DNA of 64,000 nt from Pseudoalteromonas piscicida. Its GTDB lineage: Bacteria > Pseudomonadota > Gammaproteobacteria > Enterobacterales > Alteromonadaceae. Position 1 is the stretch's first letter, and the number at the start of each line of letters is the position of its first letter. The translations under genes were made by a program, and so were the position numbers. The stretch spans positions 2,544,001 through 2,608,000 of the forward strand of contig NZ_CP021646.1 of the NCBI RefSeq assembly GCF_002208135.1, given 5' to 3'. Shown one piece after another: positions 17,092 to 26,461 of the stretch. The notes beneath the pieces were generated by a model. The model saw only the letters and a list, made by a program, of their open reading frames with translations. It searched no databases and was not told the origin of the DNA.

Positions 17092-17422
17092 ACTCAATAA
17101 CCTCCCATGACACTGGCACATACCGATCCCAAATCGGCATTGACGAGCCCCCCATGTACATATCAACTCTATTCACTATCTTAAGTGTTGTACTATCCAC
17201 GAGTTCACAATATATAGCGTCAGCCCAGCCACCAAACTCACTGCTAGAGTCACTCGTCCTCTTCGCCCCATAGTAAGCAGATGACAGCATGTTGACGACT
17301 GTCTTATTAGTATCAACTTCCGGCAGCGTTATTATTCCGCCATTTCTCTCACTCCCATTATACTTACCTCTAAATACTCGCTTCACTCCTCCACCAACTA
17401 AACTGCTCACAGGTGTAGCCAT
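17084..17422 (-). CDS. Hypothetical small protein of cassette 2
   Basis: 112 residues from the ATG at 17422, which overlaps the stop of the long fibre gene. Sequence features: KRVFRGKYNGSERNGGIITLPEVDTNKTVVNMLSS, a motif seen in small proteins that accompany tail fibres, then a Trp/Tyr-rich second half (YMGGSSMPIWDRYVPVSWEVIEYV). No catalytic motif. A fibre-tip cap or accessory role is only suggested by its place. Confidence 0.65.
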   Translation of the reverse strand: MATPVSSLVGGGVKRVFRGKYNGSERNGGIITLPEVDTNKTVVNMLSSAYYGAKRTSDSSSEFGGWADAIYCELVDSTTLKIVNRVDMYMGGSSMPIWDRYVPVSWEVIEYV

Positions 17423-20400
17423 CACTGCATCTCCCAATTCTTTTCAGCATTTAATATAAAAGTTAAAGTTAGGTTTAGGTCGTATACAATCTGTGTATCT
17501 GTGACGACCTTTCCTTGCTTCGCCATCAAAATAACCTCACTCGATATACCATCTACTACTATTGTAGGCGTAGCCCCCAAACGCTTAGAAACAACAATCA
17601 CGGCGTCTTCTGGCGTTTCTGCAACTGGTGGTAGAGTGAATGTACCACTCGTTTTTAGGTGTACATTGCTATGCGCGGGTATAACACCACTTACCAGCGG
17701 CTTTTTCCTTTCTCCGACTAGGTACTCATCAACGTTGCCTGAATGTATAGAGGTGAATATTGGCTTTTTAAAACCGCCTTCAGGCTCCGCCTCTTGCGAT
17801 TCGTTTGTATGAAGTTTAATTGAATTGGAACTACAATCTGTGCCTGACATCAACGCTGAAGCGCCAGTAAATGTCCCAAATCTAGCCCAAACGGTAAACC
17901 ATGTATTTTGTCCTGACACATCTTCACTGGTAACTTTCAAGTCGCCTATTAGGCTACTACCAGTATCGGAAACACAATGGTTGTACGCAACCACATTTAA
18001 GTTATTGGCTGACCCGTCATTTGCTTTTGTAACATATATCGTTGCACCACCGCTTTGGTCGTTAAAGCCCGCTCCATAACCTCTAGTTCCAGCGAGATTA
18101 ATCAACCAACGATAAGAGTCGTTTGTGTTGCTGGCATAAAATGAAGCGACCTTATACCAGCGAACTACATTTGAAGTGCTTTTGACTACATTCCAATCTC
18201 TGACGTTCGTATTACCAGTATGAAGTACATATTGCCCACAGTACTTAAATTCCCTTGGACTGACGACAATACCTTTATTGCCATCCCATGGTGTCTCACC
18301 TAATCCTAGATAAGCATGCGCGCCGTCCTCTTTTCCGTTACTGGCATAGATACCTGCACTACCGACTCTCTGCTGTTTAGTGTCGGAATAAACATGGAGA
18401 CCAACAGCGTTAGGGTTTGGAACAAGCGAGCCGCTAAATGAACTTCCTTGCTTACTGAAGACAGTATCTGGGAATGTCCCACCACCGATATCTGACGCTG
18501 TGGGTTTATAACCTTCGTGGTAAACAGCTTTACCGTTAATATCGAAGTTGCCAAAGTGATCGAATTGATAGTAAGCACCTGTTTTAGTGCTTTGAACTCT
18601 AAATTCATTTCCATTGTCACCTTCAGTACTACCAACATACTTGAGCTGCCAGCTGTACATCCCATTACCAATTTCATGCCAAGCATCAGCATCATCTACT
18701 AACCTAGAGGCAAGTGAAGTTAGAACACCAGCTTTCTCAAATTGTAGGGGCTTTGTTAGCTTGCCTGTCACCTCATCAAATGACGGCTTATGCCCTTCGT
18801 GGTAAACACGTTGGTTGTAACTTGAGCCAGCGTAAATTTCCCCTTTTACGTGCACGGGTTTGCCGAAGTGGAACTTTGGAGTACTAGTATAAAAATGACA
18901 CCAATCTTGATTTTGGGAGCCAATTTCTAAATAGCCATGAGGTGTTACAACCTTCAGGGAATCATTATAACCTTTAGATAGCTTGGTTTTGTAATCCCCA
19001 AAACGAATTTCGCTACGAAAACAAACCCATGTCGACGTCCAATCCATCTGCATAGCCCAGTTATTTGGTATATTATCTGAACCAAGCAGCCCCATGCCTA
19101 TGTAACTTAATCCATCCCCGGTGTAAGAGATGTGTAACGATGCAGCATTGCTCCTGCCACTTTCTCCAATTGATATTCCTGCTGCCTGCTCATCATTAAC
19201 ACTCCCTTCTGTGTTGCTTTTGAGTGTTAACCACGGATTGTTTTTGGTGATGGTGATATCACCAAAAAAGCTCCAGTTACCTTGAGCGTACACTCGCTGC
19301 CAATCTGTACCATAATTGATATAAAGGTTATCTGTGGCGCCAACGAGTGCTCTTTTTTCTCTTATTTTTAGGTCTTGAACACCATTGGTATCTACAAAAG
19401 ACCTTTCGAACCTATCAAGCTTGGTGCTTTTAGGGTGATATTTAGCAGACAATAAAGTTCCGTTTTCTTCAAAAGAAGCAGCCTTAACATTAGCCCTAAA
19501 CTCCCAGTTATTGTTTTCAACAAAATTTCTCGCTGTCCAGTGTTCAATGCCGTACGCTCTTCTAAAAAAAGTAAAGAAGTCTGCGCCAGCGCCAGTTGTG
19601 GCAGGCGAACCATCACCATTGTACTCTATACCACCGCCGTGTGATGGGCTTTGGCCTACATAGACTGTACCTGTTGATTGAGCACCTGCAACGGGTGAAA
19701 ATACATTTAAGACAGCTCTGCCACCATCATCGGCTTGGATGTTTACTGTTGTGTTGGTGCCATTATCAAAGGTTGCGTTTCTGGTGGATAGTCCAGACTT
19801 CCTTAGCGACATCCATTCAGAATAACTAGTTCCTGAGCGGTGCCGCCACTTAAAGTATTCATTAGCGTTATCGGATGTTTCAAAGAATAGATAACTATCG
19901 GCGTCTGAGTCAGCGTCGTTCTTAAATCCAATTTTCGCACCATCGGTATTTTTCGACCAAATAATATCTTGGTCTGCAAGATTTATAGACTCACCCTTGG
20001 CAACAGCACCAATATCTGCAGGTGTTGGTTTGTTATATGTCGAGTAAGTATTCGCGAAAAATTCAAATGGATTAGCATTTCCCTCTGATTGGGTCGCTAT
20101 CCAACATTTAAATGCAAATGAGTATGTGCCGATGTCATGGGGGTTTCTAAATGTAGGCACATTATCAATAATTTCTATTGACGGATGATTATACCTATTC
20201 GTGTTTCCATAAATCGTATTTGCACTCCATGTCGAACCATATTTTGCAAAACGGCCTACAAAGTTAGTGTTTGTCGACGTTCCATCCGTCAAACCAAATA
20301 CCAGAATATCGCACGCGGTATCGGGCAAATCAGGAAAGGGTTTTGACTCGCCAGCGCCAAGTCTAAGCTCAAACGTACGGTCAAAGAAGTTCGCTGATTG

Positions 20401-20886
20401 GTGGCTAATTTGAGTACCTAGTCCATGCGGATTTATTGCATCTCCAACCCACTCTCTCGTCGCATAGGTCAGCGACGGATCTATTTTTTCGGCAACTGAA
20501 TGATTGTTCTCTACATCAATCACCGCTTTTATTTTTAGCTCAGCGGCGGCATTTTCGTCACCTGAAGGCTTATAGGTTTCAGGGTGTTTAACTAATGCAA
20601 AGGGACGCCCGTCTGGCATATAAAACGCAGCTTCACGAACATAAAACCCACCAACCCCTACTGGCAAAACTCCAATTATTTCAGCTAGATTGCCCGTATC
20701 TAACAGCTTAACTGAATTTATGGCTCCTCGGTATTTTTCTTGCGTCAATGTTTCTTGTAATGGCGTGAGATGTCCGTCCCCAACCCCAAACTCGCTGATC
20801 TCAACCGTCTGGTCATTAGCTATGGCATCAAGAATTGCTTGCCTCCCAGCCGAAGTTAAGCGGGTCCAATAATGTGAATTAGTCAT
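17422..20886 (-). CDS. Long tail-collar fibre protein H2 (1,154 residues), cassette 2
   Basis: Start set at the ATG at 20886 (MTNSHYWTRLTSAGRQAILDAI), 7 bp after the I2 stop, with AAGGATC upstream. The first ~170 residues are the tail-collar domain (ISEFGVGDGHLTPLQETLTQ, GGFYVREAAFYMPDGRPFALVK). The remainder is a long beta-rich fibre with many repeated short motifs (YHEGHKP / YHEGYKP / VYHEG, GDITI...), typical of phage side-tail fibres. It ends in a small Val-rich domain like those capping fibres. It is the longest gene in the window and probably the main receptor-binding element of cassette 2. Confidence 0.9.
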   Translation of the reverse strand: MTNSHYWTRLTSAGRQAILDAIANDQTVEISEFGVGDGHLTPLQETLTQEKYRGAINSVKLLDTGNLAEIIGVLPVGVGGFYVREAAFYMPDGRPFALVKHPETYKPSGDENAAAELKIKAVIDVENNHSVAEKIDPSLTYATREWVGDAINPHGLGTQISHQSANFFDRTFELRLGAGESKPFPDLPDTACDILVFGLTDGTSTNTNFVGRFAKYGSTWSANTIYGNTNRYNHPSIEIIDNVPTFRNPHDIGTYSFAFKCWIATQSEGNANPFEFFANTYSTYNKPTPADIGAVAKGESINLADQDIIWSKNTDGAKIGFKNDADSDADSYLFFETSDNANEYFKWRHRSGTSYSEWMSLRKSGLSTRNATFDNGTNTTVNIQADDGGRAVLNVFSPVAGAQSTGTVYVGQSPSHGGGIEYNGDGSPATTGAGADFFTFFRRAYGIEHWTARNFVENNNWEFRANVKAASFEENGTLLSAKYHPKSTKLDRFERSFVDTNGVQDLKIREKRALVGATDNLYINYGTDWQRVYAQGNWSFFGDITITKNNPWLTLKSNTEGSVNDEQAAGISIGESGRSNAASLHISYTGDGLSYIGMGLLGSDNIPNNWAMQMDWTSTWVCFRSEIRFGDYKTKLSKGYNDSLKVVTPHGYLEIGSQNQDWCHFYTSTPKFHFGKPVHVKGEIYAGSSYNQRVYHEGHKPSFDEVTGKLTKPLQFEKAGVLTSLASRLVDDADAWHEIGNGMYSWQLKYVGSTEGDNGNEFRVQSTKTGAYYQFDHFGNFDINGKAVYHEGYKPTASDIGGGTFPDTVFSKQGSSFSGSLVPNPNAVGLHVYSDTKQQRVGSAGIYASNGKEDGAHAYLGLGETPWDGNKGIVVSPREFKYCGQYVLHTGNTNVRDWNVVKSTSNVVRWYKVASFYASNTNDSYRWLINLAGTRGYGAGFNDQSGGATIYVTKANDGSANNLNVVAYNHCVSDTGSSLIGDLKVTSEDVSGQNTWFTVWARFGTFTGASALMSGTDCSSNSIKLHTNESQEAEPEGGFKKPIFTSIHSGNVDEYLVGERKKPLVSGVIPAHSNVHLKTSGTFTLPPVAETPEDAVIVVSKRLGATPTIVVDGISSEVILMAKQGKVVTDTQIVYDLNLTLTFILNAEKNWEMQ

Positions 20887-20893
20887 ATGATCC

Positions 20894-21445
20894 TTACTGT
20901 TTAGATAACGGATAAACCGTGGTTGATGTTGCACTACAAGAAACAGTTCGAGTGGAAAGAGCAAGGTTACTCTGTAAATTCATTTGGAGCTGATAATCCA
21001 CAGATTTTCGCTTTGCTCTGTCGATTAATTTTCTGGTTTCTCGGATCAGAGGTAAATCGATCCCCCTGTGAGAAATAAATACATCAACTTTAAATGTACC
21101 AGCGGGTGCCATAGGGGTTTGCTCAAACCACTCGGTGATTTCGGCGCCCATATCGAAGTGAGATAGCGATTGTATAATTGCATACCGTGTACCTAAGTAC
21201 TTATGCTGCTCAAAGCTATCAGCAATCACTTTACGTTTTACCGATTCGTGCCAGTTTTCATCCCATTCTTTTACGCCTTGACTCCATGCCAACCAGGGAA
21301 GGAATGGCAAGGGACAGTGAAATGGACTCCATAGAGTGGAAAGCTTGCTGATTTCATCGCTCAATAATAAAAAGATTAAGCTATTCGCTTCTAGTATTGC
21401 GTGACTCAGCTTATTTGGTGGTTGGGTGTCTTCACTCTCACTCAA
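20894..21445 (-). CDS. Tail protein I2 (P2 gpI-like), cassette 2
   Basis: 183 residues, the normal gpI length. The family core is present: LWSPFHCPLPFLPWLAWSQG, VKEWDENWHESVKRKVIADS and HKYLGTRYAIIQSLSHF, then TEWFEQTPMAPAGTFKVDVFI. It overlaps the J2 stop by ATGA. It is the minimal version of I in this locus, lacking the extensions seen in I1, I3, I4 and I5. Confidence 0.9.
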   Translation of the reverse strand: MSESEDTQPPNKLSHAILEANSLIFLLLSDEISKLSTLWSPFHCPLPFLPWLAWSQGVKEWDENWHESVKRKVIADSFEQHKYLGTRYAIIQSLSHFDMGAEITEWFEQTPMAPAGTFKVDVFISHRGIDLPLIRETRKLIDRAKRKSVDYQLQMNLQSNLALSTRTVSCSATSTTVYPLSKQ

Positions 21446-22347
21446 AGCGACACCTCAAAATCGATCTCAGTGGTACCATTGACACACCATGCAACTTCAT
21501 TTTTTAATACTTCTATATTGCTTGTAGGAGAAATAAGATTTACTTCTTCTACTCCTACCTGATGCAACACGGCAAATAAAGCGGATTGCTTAACCGACTT
21601 ACCCAGTGAACTTTGCTGCTGCAGAAATTGTCGCAGCTTCGTAATCACATTTAATCTAACTTGCTCGTGGCCGGGCCCGAGTTCAAGCTTGACTTTTGCT
21701 TTTATATTGAAAGGTTTAATTACTGCGGGAACAATTTCAACACGATCTCCAATTGGTCGAACCCTTTGTGCAAGCAAGACTTCAGACACACTGTCTTGAT
21801 CTCCTGGTGTGAGGCCAAATGCAGCCGCAAGCGTATTTATTAATTCTGTTGACGGAGCACCATTTTCGGTTTCATTACTTAAAATGCTCAAAACCACATG
21901 GCAAGGAGATGGACTCGCAACGTGAATATCTTTAACTCTGCTATCTGCCGTCAGCGCATGATAGCGATAACTTTCTTCAGTTCCAGCCGTATTTAAACTA
22001 TGAAAAGCCTGTTGAATACGGCTTCTAAACCGTTCATCTGACTCTTCTGGCAAACGACTTACACCATAACGTGTTGCAATATGGTCTAGGTCACTATTTG
22101 TTGCTGTCGCCAACAAGTTACCTTTGACGGTGTCATTTATTCGTCCTTTAAGCAGCATGCTGTGATATGCAGATGTATTGAGTACCTGTGTTAAAGGCTC
22201 TGATTCTAGTTCTAGCGTCTTACTAACATCTGGAACTAACTCGCTCAATTTACTTTTCAACTGTTCCAGAATTTGTTCATATTCCAGATTTTCTAATAGC
22301 TCTGGAGGTGTTAGCTTAGATAAATCGATCAACTGAGATGATGGCAT
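21442..22347 (-). CDS. Baseplate wedge protein J2 (P2 gpJ-like), cassette 2
   Basis: Start set at the ATG at 22347 (MPSSQLIDLSKLTPPELLENLEY), with GGAGGG 4 bp upstream; 301 residues. It shares the J landmarks with J1: LESEPLTQVLNTSAYHSML, NSDLDHIATRYGVSRL, DERFRSRIQQAFHSLNTAGTEESYRYHAL, VRPIGDRVEI, and SALFAVLHQVGVEEVNLISP. Cassette 2 carries its own promoter-leader-terminator (22371-22499), nearly identical to that of J1. Confidence 0.93.
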   Translation of the reverse strand: MPSSQLIDLSKLTPPELLENLEYEQILEQLKSKLSELVPDVSKTLELESEPLTQVLNTSAYHSMLLKGRINDTVKGNLLATATNSDLDHIATRYGVSRLPEESDERFRSRIQQAFHSLNTAGTEESYRYHALTADSRVKDIHVASPSPCHVVLSILSNETENGAPSTELINTLAAAFGLTPGDQDSVSEVLLAQRVRPIGDRVEIVPAVIKPFNIKAKVKLELGPGHEQVRLNVITKLRQFLQQQSSLGKSVKQSALFAVLHQVGVEEVNLISPTSNIEVLKNEVAWCVNGTTEIDFEVSL

Positions 22348-22370
22348 TGCACCCTCCGGTACTAAACAGA

Positions 22371-22407
22371 AAATAAAAAAGCCCACAGCAAACACTTGCT
22401 TGTGGGC
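22371..22407 (-). terminator. Intrinsic terminator in the leader of J2
   Basis: Stem GCCCACA/TGTGGGC (22381-22387 with 22401-22407), inner GCAA/TTGC pairing, and an A-rich stretch at 22371-22380 that reads as TTTTTT(A)TTT on the minus strand. It sits between the dyad promoter and the J2 start, as at J1. Confidence 0.85.
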
Positions 22408-22455
22408 CTTGGAGATTGGAAACCTGTGCTTGTTAACTTTCTCAAGCATAGGTCT

Positions 22456-22499
22456 ATCTTACTGATTTTTTGGGAGTAAAACAGGTCAATCCTGACCTG
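22456..22499 (-). promoter_or_regulatory. Dyad-activated promoter of cassette 2
   Basis: Dyad CAGGTCA-ATCC-TGACCTG (22482-22499) and -10-like TAAGAT (22461-22456) with the same 21-bp gap as at J1. The spacer and leader are almost the same sequence as at J1, so one was copied from the other or they recombine. Confidence 0.7.
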
Positions 22500-22510
22500 C
22501 TGTGAAATTA

Positions 22511-22930
22511 TTAGAACGCAATCACAAACTGTAGTAATTCAGCTTGAGTAGTAAGGCTAAGCACCGCTGCTTCTAACTCACCGCTTTTTTCACGCACCAC
22601 TTCTCTTTGCTGCAAAATGTCTAGTAGGTTTGCACGCTCTGTTGCTGCACTTTCTTCATTACCGTTCAACCGCTCACTCAACTCGCGCTCTTTTGCGCGC
22701 TCTACTCGCCACTGCTCCGATTGCAATTTGCTATAAGCAAGTTGCTTTATGCGCGTTATGACTTGCTGTTTTAAATACTCAACTTCAGAGTTTTCTTCAG
22801 TCTCTAACTGAGTCTCTGCAATAAACTGTGCTACCGACTCTTTATTCCATTGCTCACCCGTTTGCGGGTGTACCAACCAAAAGTTACCCGCAATAGACAT
22901 CCCTTTATTATTGTCGTAATAAATATTCAT
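22511..22930 (-). CDS. Hypothetical fibre-accessory protein, end of cassette 3
   Basis: Start taken at the ATG at 22930 (MNIYYDNNKGMSIAGNFWLV) with AAGGAG 5 bp upstream; 139 residues. After the short beta opening (VHPQTGEQWNKESVAQFIAE) it becomes a charged, Gln/Glu-rich helix. It resembles small fibre-assembly chaperones in plan, but I do not recognise a family. It immediately follows the 489-residue fibre. Confidence 0.6.
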   Translation of the reverse strand: MNIYYDNNKGMSIAGNFWLVHPQTGEQWNKESVAQFIAETQLETEENSEVEYLKQQVITRIKQLAYSKLQSEQWRVERAKERELSERLNGNEESAATERANLLDILQQREVVREKSGELEAAVLSLTTQAELLQFVIAF

Positions 22931-22939
22931 TTTCACTCC

Positions 22940-24409
22940 TTAAATCGCGCGACAGGTTCTGGCAAGGCCATACTGGTTATATAGGTAGTGCTCATTAATA
23001 ACACCGATATGTGAGTATGGATTCATCGCTTGAATGGCTGTTGCTATTACGCCCCCGTCACGGCCCCAATTATCTGCTTTTGAGCAAAAGTAATATGATC
23101 CTAAGAGCTCTCCATTGAAAGTCTCGATTGACACATTAACCTCGCCGTCTGAGCTACCGTATGCCGTGTTATAGGGTTCACTATTACTGGTAAAAATATA
23201 ATTGATCGGCTGAAGCTTCTGCTCTTCGGTAAAGAGATAATGCGCATTAAATTTATCACCTGCCATTTTTACTTCACTACCGAGTAAACCAAAATAGCCA
23301 TAGTAATTTTGCGCATAGTTCGACATCGCCGCTTCACTGTGGTTATAGCGATTTATTCCATGCGGCTGCGCTAAGGTATTTGCGATAAATACCATCGTTG
23401 TAAAGTCACCGCTATCCACATAATTCTGATATTCAGCTGCATTCGCAATGGCAATGTTAGTAATGTGATTGCCATCACGGTATTTTTCCACAACCAAGTT
23501 AGTACCCGAGTCGATAACCACTAAGCAATGCTTTTGGTTGTTATACAACGCAGCTACCTCGTTATGGTTGTAACTAGAGCGTGTTGGAATACCAAATTTA
23601 TCTCGGGCATTGAGATCTTGCTTCGGCAGAGTACGTGATGTGAAGCCTTGGCCTAAAACAAAAATACCACCATATTCCGTTGCATTAGCCGACTGAGACT
23701 CTTGAGTGCTATAAACGATTTCAAAACTAATATTATTAGGTTGTGCTTTTAAACCCAGCGGCACAATGGCGCTAGAGCCATGTTGATACACCTTAGTCGC
23801 AGGGTTTTGCTCAAAGGCATTATTATGGACAAAGCTTGATTTTAGTACGGTGGATGACGTGCCATCTTGGCTAATTTTTAGATGATCTAACCGGCATGTG
23901 TCCGTTGCGGCATTTGCGGTATAACTTGGTCGAGTGAGATAGGAAGTCCCATCACTATTATAGATAGCCAAAACCGATGTGGAGCGGCGAAAATTAGCAT
24001 GACTATTCGCCGTATCAATATTTTTTATCGCGAATAAGGTTTTTGGTGTTGCAGCAGTATTGTTCGCGACCACTTCATTAATTTGTTGCGTCAATGGACC
24101 TATTTGATCCAATAGCGCCAGTTTTGCCGCTCTGGTAACCAGCTCAGCGGTCGACGCGGTTAAATCAGCTTTAGCAGAATCAATATTGTTGATCGCTGAA
24201 GTTGCAACCTGTTGCAATAGCTGGGTTGAGTCATCCAAATGTTCCTGTGCAACGGCTACAACGGCTTGCTCAAGCTTGGCGTTATCTGTGAGCCGTGCAA
24301 TTGCATTCGTGACTAAGGTTTGCTCCTCTGCACTCAGCGGAGTGCTGCCGTTCATATCAGCGACCAGTTTGTCGACCATTACCTGAACGGCTTGTTGAAT
24401 TGTTGCCAT
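22940..24409 (-). CDS. Tail fibre-type protein, cassette 3 second sub-block
   Basis: 489 residues. The N-terminal ~130 are helical and Ala/Gln-rich (MATIQQAVQVMVDKLVADMN...), a trimerisation-type stem. The rest is beta-rich with aromatic and Asn-rich patches (SYNHNEVAALYNNQKH, NYAQNYYGYFGLLGSEVKM, NEHYLYNQYGLARTCRAI). No enzyme motif. Position among fibre genes and the stem-plus-tip plan suggest a receptor-binding fibre. Confidence 0.65.
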   Translation of the reverse strand: MATIQQAVQVMVDKLVADMNGSTPLSAEEQTLVTNAIARLTDNAKLEQAVVAVAQEHLDDSTQLLQQVATSAINNIDSAKADLTASTAELVTRAAKLALLDQIGPLTQQINEVVANNTAATPKTLFAIKNIDTANSHANFRRSTSVLAIYNSDGTSYLTRPSYTANAATDTCRLDHLKISQDGTSSTVLKSSFVHNNAFEQNPATKVYQHGSSAIVPLGLKAQPNNISFEIVYSTQESQSANATEYGGIFVLGQGFTSRTLPKQDLNARDKFGIPTRSSYNHNEVAALYNNQKHCLVVIDSGTNLVVEKYRDGNHITNIAIANAAEYQNYVDSGDFTTMVFIANTLAQPHGINRYNHSEAAMSNYAQNYYGYFGLLGSEVKMAGDKFNAHYLFTEEQKLQPINYIFTSNSEPYNTAYGSSDGEVNVSIETFNGELLGSYYFCSKADNWGRDGGVIATAIQAMNPYSHIGVINEHYLYNQYGLARTCRAI

Positions 24410-24429
24410 AATTTCCTCTTATAAATCCT

Positions 24430-24651
24430 TTAAATTGGTAGCAGGGTTTCACCCAAAACTTGATTGAGCCGAAGCCGTCTGAAGCGCTTGTCGATATCTA
24501 CTTGGGCTTGTTGATGTGCTAATTGCTGCTGGAGGATATCTGCATCAATTGCCTTAAGCGCATTGATCAATCGCTGTACGTCTTGTTCAAGTAGATTATC
24601 TGGGTGAGGGAGTGGATATTGCTGAAATGGAGTAAATTGGTTGATGTCCAC
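24430..24651 (-). CDS. Small hypothetical protein of cassette 3
   Basis: 73 residues. A Pro/Gln-rich opening (FTPFQQYPLPHPDNLLEQDVQ) is followed by a single long amphipathic helix ending in basic residues (DKRFRRLRLNQVLGETLLPI). It lies between the DUF4815-type protein and the next fibre. Unrecognised; probably structural or a small connector. Confidence 0.6.
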   Translation of the reverse strand: MDINQFTPFQQYPLPHPDNLLEQDVQRLINALKAIDADILQQQLAHQQAQVDIDKRFRRLRLNQVLGETLLPI

Positions 24652-24659
24652 AATTTCTC

Positions 24660-25856
24660 CTACAAGGTAAATGTGCGTAGGTTTCGTACTCTAGGGCGCT
24701 GTGCCGGAGTCCCCTTCAGTACCAGTTTCACCCGTGTTGTCGCAGTATCAACACCATTAAAGGTGTAATTAAACTGCTGCCAACCATCGCTCAGTACTGA
24801 ACTGCTATCTAGCTCAAGCGGTAGCCAAACGTCCCCTTTTTGCATCAAGGGTTGTACTTCTGAGTGGCTTTGAATGTTCGCTTCAAAGCTCACCGTTAAA
24901 TCACCGCCTAAACGACAGCGCAGCTCACGAGAAATATAGTCTCCGGTTTGTGCGACTTGCCCATGAACGCACTGGCTGCCCGCAAAAAGTACTGGCGTTA
25001 AGCTTTGTGTTCCCGTCAATACAGCAGCGACCTTAACCTTGCCAGTGATGGTTTCTCCAAGCGAACTTGGTTGCCACTCTTGAACGCTTAGCACTTTTTC
25101 TTTATTGCCAGTAGGATACGTGAGTTCAAAGGTAACTTGAGTATCTGCACTTGGGCGCTGGACTACAGCTAATAGCATTAAATCCGTTACTTGTTCAACC
25201 TCTACCTCGCCGAGTTCAATCCATCTACTTTGCTCTGTGAATTTGGCGGCCTTTAACCTAAATGTGAGATCTTTATCCTGATGTGGCGTCCAGGTGCTAG
25301 CGTTGCTTGATGATAACAACACCCCTACTTGATATGGCTGAGAGGTAACCCAGTTGTGCGCCTGATCAAGCTTACCCAGCTCAGCAATAGCAACACTGTG
25401 CTCGTCCCCATCAGTTAACACAACCAACGCATATTCCTGATCGGCATTTAAAAAGGTTGGAGTAAAGGTAAACAGTGTCGGTTGGTCATTTAGCTTTATC
25501 TCATCACTGTTTAATTTGCTACTTGCCAGCACGGTTTGTGTAGGAATACCTTGTACTACTTCACGAATTTGTACTTCTACCGCCTCCTGTCCTTTGGCGG
25601 TAAACCATAATTCAACACCGGCAATAAATCGCGATTGCTCCAAAATAAAGGTTTGTGCGAGTGGGTCAAAACGCTGAGTAATAATGCTATTTACGCGCCT
25701 CAATGTTTCCACTTCAATCACGCCACTACCTGTATAACTAGCGCTTCCTGCTGAACCTTGCTTACCAATAAATCGCACCAGTTTAGTTCCGGCGGGAACA
25801 TTATTTGGCACTTTAAATCGACCAGCTAATTCACCGCGTGTATTTGCTTGGATCAT
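24660..25856 (-). CDS. DUF4815-type fibre protein, C-terminal part (or coupled separate gene)
   Basis: 398 residues, opening with ATG overlapping the upstream stop (ATGA). The sequence begins with an Ig-like beta segment (RGELAGRFKVPNNVPAGTKLVRFIG), continues with FDPLAQTFIL and TPTFLNADQEYALVVLTDGD, and ends with a jelly-roll-like part (LPLELDSSSVLSDGWQQFNYTF). In related tail loci these segments belong to one long DUF4815-containing protein. Whether the ATGA is a real gene boundary or a further one-base break cannot be settled here. Confidence 0.6.
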   Translation of the reverse strand: MIQANTRGELAGRFKVPNNVPAGTKLVRFIGKQGSAGSASYTGSGVIEVETLRRVNSIITQRFDPLAQTFILEQSRFIAGVELWFTAKGQEAVEVQIREVVQGIPTQTVLASSKLNSDEIKLNDQPTLFTFTPTFLNADQEYALVVLTDGDEHSVAIAELGKLDQAHNWVTSQPYQVGVLLSSSNASTWTPHQDKDLTFRLKAAKFTEQSRWIELGEVEVEQVTDLMLLAVVQRPSADTQVTFELTYPTGNKEKVLSVQEWQPSSLGETITGKVKVAAVLTGTQSLTPVLFAGSQCVHGQVAQTGDYISRELRCRLGGDLTVSFEANIQSHSEVQPLMQKGDVWLPLELDSSSVLSDGWQQFNYTFNGVDTATTRVKLVLKGTPAQRPRVRNLRTFTL

Positions 25857-26461
25857 GCTTGCACCTCTGAAATAATTTCAATGCCATCGAATAACAGTGA
25901 GTCCAGTTGCTCACCTGGATCAAACCCAGAAATAGCAAAGTTGACCCACCGAGTGCGCAAGAACTCGGCTTGCTGACGGCGCACACCAACTCGCTCAGTA
26001 CTCGTTTGAGTAATAACGCGACGAACACGCCCTCCACCGCGAGTTAACCTGCGAGTAATAGGGCTTGTCCACTGAGTCTGGGTTTGTGTCCAATGATCAA
26101 CACTTGGGGTTAACGTGACATCCGCAGGCAGTGGTTCAAATGCCATATACGGGTTAATTTTCATCTCCCCAGTACGGCTTTCTTGTACTAAGACATCTTC
26201 GAGTTCATACGATAATGTCTGGACTTGTGGTTGTGACAGCTGAGTTATTTCTGCGGCCATTGGCAGCATAAGTTCGCCATCCACAATAGCAGCGCTTTGT
26301 TCAAGTCCAATATCGCGCATATCGTCATCTAAAAACGGGTCAACAAATACACCGTATTTGCTAGCTGGTGACTGGGCATTGGTATCGTTACGTAGGCGTT
26401 CAATGGCCAACAATTGGTATAAATCTGAGATCTGCTGTTGCATCAACGCAAGATCTGTCAT
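25853..26461 (-). CDS. DUF4815-type fibre protein, middle part
   Basis: 202 residues. The frame holds ASKYGVFVDPFLDDDMRDIG and AAIVDGELMLPMAAEITQL, which fit the middle of a DUF4815-type protein, then a region with RRLTRGGGRVRRVITQTSTE and GFDPGEQLDSLLFDGIEI. Adding one G to the run at 26507-26510 joins the upstream frame through ...HWGSAPPHIQNIAIEAVQMTD, which reads better than the basic tail of the uncorrected frame. The ATG at 26461 is therefore probably internal. Confidence 0.6.
   Translation of the reverse strand: MTDLALMQQQISDLYQLLAIERLRNDTNAQSPASKYGVFVDPFLDDDMRDIGLEQSAAIVDGELMLPMAAEITQLSQPQVQTLSYELEDVLVQESRTGEMKINPYMAFEPLPADVTLTPSVDHWTQTQTQWTSPITRRLTRGGGRVRRVITQTSTERVGVRRQQAEFLRTRWVNFAISGFDPGEQLDSLLFDGIEIISEVQA

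Noticed and set aside
18306-19829. Several frames of 60-130 codons inside the long fibre gene
   Set aside because: They are in other frames or antisense to the continuous 1,154-residue fibre frame, which has matching fibre motifs throughout.
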